From Thiotrichales bacterium (GTDB lineage: Bacteria > Pseudomonadota > Gammaproteobacteria > UWMA-0217), in the NCBI GenBank assembly GCA_024763135.1, contig JANTGD010000090.1:1-10701 (forward strand): a stretch of DNA of 10,701 bases, given 5' to 3'. The position numbers and the translations under genes were made by a program. Under the pieces are notes generated by a model, which saw only the letters and a program-made list of their open reading frames with translations, ran no database searches and was not told where the DNA came from. Shown piece after piece: positions 6,555 to 10,701 of the stretch; within the stretch, counting starts at the first letter, position 1, and each line of letters opens with the position of its first letter.

Positions 6555-7484
6555 ATGGAACGTCTTAGTCGCATGAATATTGGCATTATTGGTGGCACAG
6601 GATTCGTTGGCAGCTACTTGGTCGATGCACTGATTGCAGCGGGCCACCACCCGGTACTGCTGGTCCGCCCGGGCAGCGAATCGAAAGTCCGCAATCCTCA
6701 AGCCTGCACTCTGATAAGCGGCGATGTAGCCCATCAAGACGCGCTGAAACGCTTGGTCAGTCACTGTACAGCCATTATTTATAATATCGGCATTTTACGA
6801 GAATTCCCCGCACGCGGGGTGACCTTCGAAGCGTTACAATTGACGGCCGTTGAACAAACCATTGAGCTTGCCAAAGCACAGGGCGTGAAACGCTTTCTAC
6901 TCATGAGTGCCAATGGTGTGCGCGCCGATGGGACACCGTATCAGCGCAGTAAATTCCAGGCAGAAGAGTACCTCAGAGCGAGCGGTCTTGACTGGACTAT
7001 TTTTCGACCCTCTGTCATTTTTGGTGACCCGCGCGGTCGCATGGAATTCGCCACCCAGCTTAACAAAGAAATCATTCAGGCGCCGCTGCCTGCGCCGTTA
7101 TTCTTTACAGGCCTTAATCCAATGAACGCAGGACAGTTCAAACTATCCCCTGTGCATGTCTCTGTCGTTGCCAACGCCTTTGTGGATGCCCTGGAAAATC
7201 CCCAGAGCATTGGTACAACCTATCCACTGTGTGGTCCGGAAGCATTGCGTTGGCGGGACATACTGACCCGCATTGCGCAGGCCACAGGAAAACGCAAATA
7301 CATGCTGCCCGCGCCCGTTATCGGCGTAAAAATAGCTGCAACATTATTCGATCGGTTTGCATTTTTTCCTGTCACACGGGATCAGCTCACTATGCTGCTA
7401 GAAGGCAATACCTGCGCCACAGCGCCACCCGATACAAGCGCGGAAAACCCCGCATTCAATCAGCAAACGCTTCAATATTTGTAA
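6555..7484 (+). CDS. Atypical SDR, NDUFA9-like NAD(P)-binding protein
   Basis: A 309-residue extended/atypical SDR of the type related to the complex I subunit NDUFA9. The Rossmann loop is IIGGTGFVG (11-19), serine S118 lies in LLMSANGV and Y129-x3-K133 lies in PYQRSKFQAEEYL, so unlike the other SDR in this operon it keeps the full catalytic pair. RPSVIFGDP (151-159) and the ADP-binding type N-terminus support the family. Bacterial members are mostly stand-alone and uncharacterised; some act on quinone- or isoprenoid-like substrates. The start is ATG 6555 with GAGG 8 nt upstream; ATG 6573 is an alternative that begins right at the Rossmann strand. It is the last gene of the rightward operon. 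No terminator is visible in the 75 nt before the convergent gene. Confidence 0.88.
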   Translation: MERLSRMNIGIIGGTGFVGSYLVDALIAAGHHPVLLVRPGSESKVRNPQACTLISGDVAHQDALKRLVSHCTAIIYNIGILREFPARGVTFEALQLTAVEQTIELAKAQGVKRFLLMSANGVRADGTPYQRSKFQAEEYLRASGLDWTIFRPSVIFGDPRGRMEFATQLNKEIIQAPLPAPLFFTGLNPMNAGQFKLSPVHVSVVANAFVDALENPQSIGTTYPLCGPEALRWRDILTRIAQATGKRKYMLPAPVIGVKIAATLFDRFAFFPVTRDQLTMLLEGNTCATAPPDTSAENPAFNQQTLQYL

Positions 7485-7559
7485 CGACCCAGCTAACCGA
7501 AAAAAACAGTGGGTATGCGCCGTGAGGACTGCGCGCCGCACCCTGACCGGGCCACGTCA

Positions 7560-8171
7560 TCAATAAAAATCAGCTTCGGCAAGACAAAGATCGACGTTAA
7601 ATTCGCGGCCAATCCCCACCAACCCAATCCGTTTGAGATGCTCTGGTCGAAACCGCCGTTTAGTCCGATAGGGTTGAAAACTGTCAAAGGGCAGATACAC
7701 GTCGGAAAAGCCAGGCTTGGCAATGAAGTCTGCGCGATATGACTGCCACGGCAACCATAAATCGCTGGTTCGCAAATGCACATTGTATTTTTCACCATTG
7801 CCCGAAACTTTAAGATGGATTCCGCGAAACTTGGACGCATCGAAACGTTTTCGCTGGTTTAAATCCAGAGCCATTTGAATAAATCCACCGTTATTCTGAG
7901 TCGAAACCGATCCGGACAATCGCGTGCAGGCAATATTGTGCTGCGTCTGCTCCGCAATCGCTCCGGTTGACTCGCCGCCCATTACCTGGTCTGTAATCAA
8001 ACGCCATTGACCCGTGATAATCTTCGGCGCAGTGTGCATCTCATTCATCGTAGCTTGCTCATCTTCTGAAGTAGGTGCGGCCAATGCTGGCCGCTGGGTA
8101 TCGGCGATCAATATCAATACAGCCAACACAGGTACGCAGGCGACGCGAAAACGGCCTGGGTATTTATCCAT
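7560..8171 (-). CDS. CIA30-domain (NDUFAF1-like) protein, probably exported or membrane-anchored
   Basis: A 203-residue protein. Residues about 52-200 match the CIA30 fold, a galactose-binding-like beta sandwich: WRLITDQVMGGESTG (56-70) is the family signature, followed by GFIQMALDL, FRGIHLKVSG, YNVHLRTSDL and VYLPFDSFQP. The family is named after a mitochondrial complex I assembly factor, but bacterial members are found without complex I genes. The start at ATG 8171 gives an N-terminal hydrophobic stretch (about residues 10-32, ending PALAAPT) that should be a signal peptide or anchor. No good Shine-Dalgarno sequence precedes it, yet a perfect TATAAT lies 43 nt upstream, which argues against the longer start at 8312. 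It converges on the NDUFA9-like gene, which is notable because both are complex-I-associated families. Confidence 0.82.
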   Translation of the reverse strand: MDKYPGRFRVACVPVLAVLILIADTQRPALAAPTSEDEQATMNEMHTAPKIITGQWRLITDQVMGGESTGAIAEQTQHNIACTRLSGSVSTQNNGGFIQMALDLNQRKRFDASKFRGIHLKVSGNGEKYNVHLRTSDLWLPWQSYRADFIAKPGFSDVYLPFDSFQPYRTKRRFRPEHLKRIGLVGIGREFNVDLCLAEADFY

Positions 8172-8213
8172 GCGACTGCATCTGTGGTCCGTCCTCAGCC
8201 GCCAAACCGAGGA

Positions 8214-8242
8214 ATTATACAATCCCGGCAGGTCCCGCGCAT
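8214..8242 (-). promoter_or_regulatory. Candidate promoter of the CIA30 gene
   Basis: The minus strand carries a perfect -10 hexamer TATAAT at 8214-8219. At a 17-bp spacing the -35 position (8237-8242) reads ATGCGC, a poor match, so the promoter may depend on an activator. Transcription would begin near 8207, giving a leader of about 36 nt before ATG 8171. The rest of the 295-nt gap between CIA30 and merR holds no gene that I can see. Confidence 0.45.
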
Positions 8243-8425
8243 CGTGCGCTGGAGCGTGTTTGGGTAAGTCATTGCGTAATGCGAGATACTTCAAGGGAAA
8301 TAATAGTTTCATGCCTGTTGCCTTTACGAGTCACTACTCATCGAACTCTTGAATTGCGCCAGCTCTGCGTTTTAAAAAGTGGTCATTGACTCTTGTAACC
8401 CCACATTTTTCGCCTTGAGATGACG

Positions 8426-8460
8426 TTCAGGAGCAAGCTAAGCAGTTACTCGCTCATGAA
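8426..8460 (-). other. Imperfect hairpin just after the merR-type gene
   Basis: Arms 8426-8437 and 8449-8460 are complementary over 12 positions with two mismatches, around an 11-nt loop, starting 6 nt past the stop codon of the MerR-family gene. No T-run follows on the minus strand, so it does not qualify as a textbook intrinsic terminator. It may protect the 3' end of the mRNA or slow transcription. Confidence 0.35.
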
Positions 8461-8466
8461 TTGCTG

Positions 8467-9438
8467 TCAATTAACCTCAATATGCTCCGCTGCTGCCACC
8501 TGTCGCAGCGCATCTTCCATCATCGCACGCGCTTTTGCAGTGGCCCGATGGAGAAAGGCATGTAATCTTGCATCGTCGGCATTGCGATTTTGACATTCAA
8601 GGCTATAGGTCTCAAATGCTTCCAGATTCAGAATAATATCCGCCAAGTGATTTGGGCACTCACAGCGTACTGCGGACGTTACCATAGTCAACTGTGCGAG
8701 CTGTTCGCGGGTGAATAGCCTGGGTGGATTGGCATTGGTGGAGGTGCTTGGGTCAAACGTCTCCAGAGAAGCCTCCGGCGAACGATCCAGGTTTTGCCAT
8801 TCCAGACAAACCCGACGTAGCTCGGCTAGCTCAATGGGGGCTTTGAGGGTCTCAATCCCGCTTTGATGAAATAGCTCCAGCCTCTCTCGACTGGCAAATT
8901 GATAGACCACCACGCAGTGCGTGGCATTCAGCCTGCTCAGTGCCGCTGTTATTTCGGGGAGACTCTCACTTTGCAGCGTCGGATATTCCACCGCCAAAGT
9001 AGTCACCGGCGCATCTGATAGCTGTTGGTCCAGCGCTGCAAGGCTGGGATAAATAGCGACAATCTCATCTTTGGCGAAAACCCCCCACTCCTTCTCGATC
9101 TGCACGCCCAGCTTGCTGCCCACAACCACAAGCTTGAGGGGCGTATGCCGGGACGGTAGCCCAGGAGCCCGCGTCAGTTGCAAACGCTCGGCCAAGGCCT
9201 CATCCGCCAGGTTTGCAATACTGCCGATTGCCTGCCCCCGGTCCACGAGTTCACGCAGCATTTTCAGACGGGCAATATCTTGCTGAGAATACAGGCGACT
9301 CCCTCCCGTCATGCGCTCGGGCTGAACCGCGCCATAACGACGTTCCCAAACGCGTATCGTATCCGCCGGAATATTCGTCAGTCTGGACACTGCGCCAATC
9401 CGAAATTTTTGTGCGTCTGGCTGCTGAGTGGACTGCAT
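8467..9438 (-). CDS. MerR-family regulator of the CarH/LitR type, B12 motif absent
   Basis: A 323-residue transcription regulator. Residues 11-80 are the MerR winged helix: FRIGAVSRLTNIPADTIRVW, then ERRYG and GSRLYSQQDIARL. Residues about 100-210 form an alternating beta/alpha domain (LKLVVVGSKLG, IVAIYPSL, TTLAVEYP, CVVVYQFAS) in the place of the cobalamin-binding domain of CarH/LitR, but the B12-ligand motif DxHxxG is not present. The C-terminal helical part carries CECPNHLADIILNLEAFETYSLEC with C259, C261 and H264. B12-independent LitR relatives in Pseudomonas act with LOV photoreceptor proteins, so light control through a partner is possible. The start is ATG 9438 with AGAGGA about 9 nt upstream. 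It stands apart from both operons, yet is the only regulator in the window. Confidence 0.9.
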   Translation of the reverse strand: MQSTQQPDAQKFRIGAVSRLTNIPADTIRVWERRYGAVQPERMTGGSRLYSQQDIARLKMLRELVDRGQAIGSIANLADEALAERLQLTRAPGLPSRHTPLKLVVVGSKLGVQIEKEWGVFAKDEIVAIYPSLAALDQQLSDAPVTTLAVEYPTLQSESLPEITAALSRLNATHCVVVYQFASRERLELFHQSGIETLKAPIELAELRRVCLEWQNLDRSPEASLETFDPSTSTNANPPRLFTREQLAQLTMVTSAVRCECPNHLADIILNLEAFETYSLECQNRNADDARLHAFLHRATAKARAMMEDALRQVAAAEHIEVN

Positions 9439-9503
9439 CTATTTTTTCCTCTGTCTGCCTGATGGTGGCGGTGATGCCCGCATATTTTGTACTTAATTAT
9501 TGC

Positions 9504-9531
9504 ATTCTAACATTTGAACATCTAATGTCCA
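9504..9531 (-). promoter_or_regulatory. Candidate sigma70 promoter of the merR-type gene
   Basis: On the minus strand TGGACA (9526-9531) and TAGAAT (9504-9509) are 16 bp apart, each one mismatch from consensus. The start would fall near 9497, leaving a leader of about 59 nt. A TTGTAC element (plus strand, 9487-9492), like those in the divergent operon promoter region, lies in the early transcribed region and could serve autoregulation. Confidence 0.5.
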
Positions 9532-9540
9532 CTACATACC

Positions 9541-9713
9541 TTGGGTTTGGTGTCATCCCCCCAAAGCAGCCGTGCCCTCCACACACCGAACCTGAGGTAT
9601 ACCTGCGTGTAGCCATGTCCCACGGCTCTCTGGTGGGACCGGACCTTTCAACCCCCTAAGGTCCATTGCTTGGGCAGGTCTGGACGCTCCTGACCCGACC
9701 TGCCCCTCTTTTT
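9541..9713 (+). ncRNA. Candidate structured non-coding RNA ending in an intrinsic terminator
   Basis: Between the merR-type gene and the small membrane-protein gene there is no plus-strand coding frame with family resemblance, yet the plus strand contains a series of hairpins ending in a terminator. GTCCCAC (9617-9623) pairs with GTGGGAC (9633-9639). GGACCTT (9641-9647) pairs with AAGGTCC (9658-9664) around a C-rich loop holding CCCCC. The terminator stem follows. An alternative pairing, AGCCGTG (9568-9574) with CACGGCT (9621-9627), would compete with the first hairpin. C-rich single-stranded stretches (ATCCCCCC, CCCTCC) could pair with ribosome binding sites, as in C-rich-loop small RNAs. 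The promoter is unclear: TTGAAC (9514-9519) with TACCTT (9537-9542) is one weak option. The RNA matches no family that I can recall with confidence. The 5' end given is approximate. Confidence 0.5.
9672..9713 (+). terminator. Rho-independent terminator
   Basis: A perfect 9-bp stem, GGGCAGGTC (9672-9680) and GACCTGCCC (9697-9705), is followed by CTC and a T5 run (9709-9713). There is no T-run on the other side, so it acts on plus-strand transcripts. No plus-strand protein gene ends within the preceding 2.1 kb, which means that it must terminate a non-coding transcript. Confidence 0.75.
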
Positions 9714-9741
9714 AGTTTGCTGCGACAATGAATGAAAGCGA

Positions 9742-9847
9742 TAAACTCAGGTGAGCAGGACAGCCGCGCGGCAGTTCATCAAAAGCCAGCTATCGGGTAG
9801 CTTCCAAGAGAGTAAAAGACATTTTGTCCACAGGACATCTGAGTTTA
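9742..9847 (+). promoter_or_regulatory. Candidate structured mRNA leader with 12-bp closing stem
   Basis: Bases 9742-9753 pair with 9836-9847 over 12 positions, eleven Watson-Crick and one G-U, enclosing 82 nt. Inside lie AGCTA (9788-9792) with TAGCT (9798-9802) around a TCGGG loop, and a GC-rich palindrome GCCGCGCGGC (9763-9772). Near the 3' arm, TGTCC-ACA-GGACA (9825-9837) and GACA-TTTT-GTC (9818-9828) are two hairpins that exclude each other, and the first shares bases with the closing stem. The closing stem ends 50 nt before ATG 9897. This layout resembles a cis-regulatory RNA, but no known riboswitch consensus is recognised. Some of these dyads may instead be DNA operators. Confidence 0.45.
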
Positions 9848-9896
9848 AACTTACTATGAACCAGTTTTGCACAGTATTGATTCTAGGTCTCAGCCT

Positions 9897-10283
9897 ATGA
9901 CAGCCACGCAGCGCAATGGCAGCGCAGCCCCAGCCGGTCTCGAACGTAAACTCTTAAAACGCATCCCGCATCTATTTCTCGCGGGCACCCTGCTTCCTCT
10001 GTGCTTTTTTTGGTATTTCAACACCTTCCCCAACCCTCAGCCTGGCGTGGAACTTGAAAAATACCTGACTGGCTTGTGGATTACCTGCCTCGCAATCGTT
10101 ATCACCGTGTGGACCTTCGCGTTCACGCTCGCGATTGGCTGCTTCATCGTTATCATCATGAAAGGCCCGGGCTACGTTGCAGATGGCTACGAACTGCCAG
10201 ATGCGGACCAGCCTGCCTCGTCAGACCCAGGTCCAAACCCAGGATCTAACTCAGCAACGCAGCAGGCGCCAAAAGATGAGTAA
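9897..10283 (+). CDS. Small membrane protein with two predicted helices, function unknown
   Basis: A 128-residue protein that I do not recognise by name. A basic N-terminal segment (LERKLLKRIPH, residues 15-25) precedes a first hydrophobic helix (about 26-44, LFLAGTLLPLCFFWYF), a short polar link and a second long hydrophobic helix (about 58-88, ending FIVIIMKG). GPGYVADGYELPDAD (90-104) follows, then a soluble tail rich in proline, serine and asparagine. The start at ATG 9897 has AGGT 8 nt upstream; a TTG at 9867 in frame is a weaker alternative. It lies downstream of the terminator and of the structured leader, so it is probably a separate transcription unit. The PGYVADGYELPD stretch looks like a conserved juxtamembrane motif. 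No neighbour shows its role. Confidence 0.75.
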   Translation: MTATQRNGSAAPAGLERKLLKRIPHLFLAGTLLPLCFFWYFNTFPNPQPGVELEKYLTGLWITCLAIVITVWTFAFTLAIGCFIVIIMKGPGYVADGYELPDADQPASSDPGPNPGSNSATQQAPKDE

Positions 10284-10359
10284 CACGCATGCAGTCCCGC
10301 CTCAACCACTTGAGCCGCATGAAGCATCTGCCTGGCAATCCCCGCAGGCGATGCGCTGA
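10276..10359 (+). CDS. Possible 27-codon coupled reading frame or truncated gene start
   Basis: The sequence ATGAGTAA places an ATG 8 nt before the end of the small membrane-protein gene, in another frame. It opens a 27-codon frame (beginning MSNTHAVPPQ, ending SPQAMR) that stops at 10359. Start-stop overlap of this kind usually marks a coupled next gene, but the product is too short and proline-rich to assign, and only a weak ribosome binding site precedes it. It may be the remains of a gene broken by a frameshift, or chance. Confidence 0.2.
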   Translation: MSNTHAVPPQPLEPHEASAWQSPQAMR

Positions 10360-10701
10360 GCGCCAGTTTTCGTCACAGATTCCGCCATCATCCACAACCG
10401 TCATTCACAGCGGGCGGTGCCCTAAATGAAGAACAGACAAGACCACTACTGTAACCACGGCAGTTGTTTGCATCTTGTCTCCCAAACCATAAACCAGCGT
10501 CACCAAAGTAGATGTGTTGAGGCAGACTGCAGCAGATGATCCTTCCCATGCCAAATACGGGATGGGGGATTTGCGTTAACAGAGCTGCGTCTTAACTCCC
10601 GGGCACGCGGCTCTGTTTGGGGTAGCGATCCAATGCGGCCAGACGCTTTCATCATAACGTTTTCCTATGTCGAACGACTTTAGCAATTACAGTTGTTTTT
10701 T
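10360..10701. other. Apparent intergenic region with a 13-bp hairpin
   Basis: No convincing protein gene is seen in these 342 bases. The clearest structure is an inverted repeat in which 10578-10590 pairs with 10605-10617 (13 pairs, one wobble) around a 14-nt loop. Neither side has a T-run, so it is not a standard terminator. A short CCCAT/ATGGG dyad lies just upstream, near 10545-10566. A 22-codon minus-strand frame at 10405-10473 with a good ribosome binding site is listed as a finding only. Confidence 0.4.

Noticed and set aside
166..7484. Photolyase, FAD amine-oxidase-like and DUF1365 genes expected in such a cluster
   Set aside because: All coding space between 166 and 7484 is taken by other recognised families. 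These genes could only lie outside the window.
8172..8312. 47-residue longer N-terminus for the CIA30 protein
   Set aside because: It would bury the signal peptide, and the TATAAT promoter at 8214-8219 lies inside it. Start 8171 fits better.
9213..9659. 148-codon plus-strand open frame across the merR-type start
   Set aside because: It is antisense to the MerR helix-turn-helix coding region, shows no family resemblance and runs into the hairpin region.
9541..9713. 6S RNA or SRP RNA
   Set aside because: The size is similar to 6S RNA, but the 5' and 3' ends do not pair into one long rod and the SRP apical loop signature is missing.
9742..9847. Cobalamin or cyclic-di-GMP riboswitch
   Set aside because: Neither the B12-box type core nor the GEMM core is present, so the element is left as an unnamed structured leader.
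10571..10625. Integron attC site
   Set aside because: A GTTAAC and a long stem are present, but the required RYYYAAC and GTTRRRY end cores do not line up, and no gene cassette is attached.

Overview
The window looks like the chromosome of a moderately GC-rich proteobacterium, most likely a gammaproteobacterium and possibly a betaproteobacterium. The evidence is family-level resemblance, compact operons with 4-nt ATGA/GTGA overlaps, frequent GTG/TTG starts and sigma70-like promoters; I cannot name a genus. There is no rRNA, tRNA, insertion sequence, phage gene or CRISPR array.

Layout. A divergent promoter region at 3198-3382 separates two operons. Leftward (minus strand) run a cyclopropane-fatty-acid-synthase-like lipid methyltransferase, a DUF2878 membrane protein, a DUF1295 (steroid 5-alpha-reductase-like) membrane protein and an exported DUF6134 protein, with each gene overlapping the next. 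Rightward (plus strand) run an exported glutathione peroxidase, a DUF523+DUF1722 (TudS/YbgA-like) protein, an SDR-fold protein that lacks the catalytic tyrosine, a DCC-family thiol protein, an SRPBCC lipid-binding-fold protein and an NDUFA9-like NAD(P)-binding protein. Facing this operon are a CIA30-domain protein and, further on, a MerR-family regulator (both minus strand). The right end holds two apparent non-coding RNA structures, a small two-helix membrane protein and about 340 bases with no convincing gene.

How the parts may work together. The combination of CFA-like methyltransferase, DUF2878, DUF1295, DUF6134, SDR, YbgA-like protein and a CarH/LitR-type MerR regulator resembles the light- and singlet-oxygen-responsive clusters of proteobacteria, which often also carry photolyase, an FAD amine-oxidase-like protein and DUF1365. 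Those last three are absent here. I infer a membrane-lipid modification and peroxide-defence module. The MerR protein is a candidate regulator: TTGTAC elements occur in the divergent promoter region and upstream of merR. That regulatory link is not proven.

The least explained parts are a probable terminator-ended non-coding RNA at about 9541-9713, a leader closed by a 12-bp stem at 9742-9847 in front of the small membrane protein, the SDR without its tyrosine, and the CxCxxH motif in the C-terminal part of the MerR regulator.
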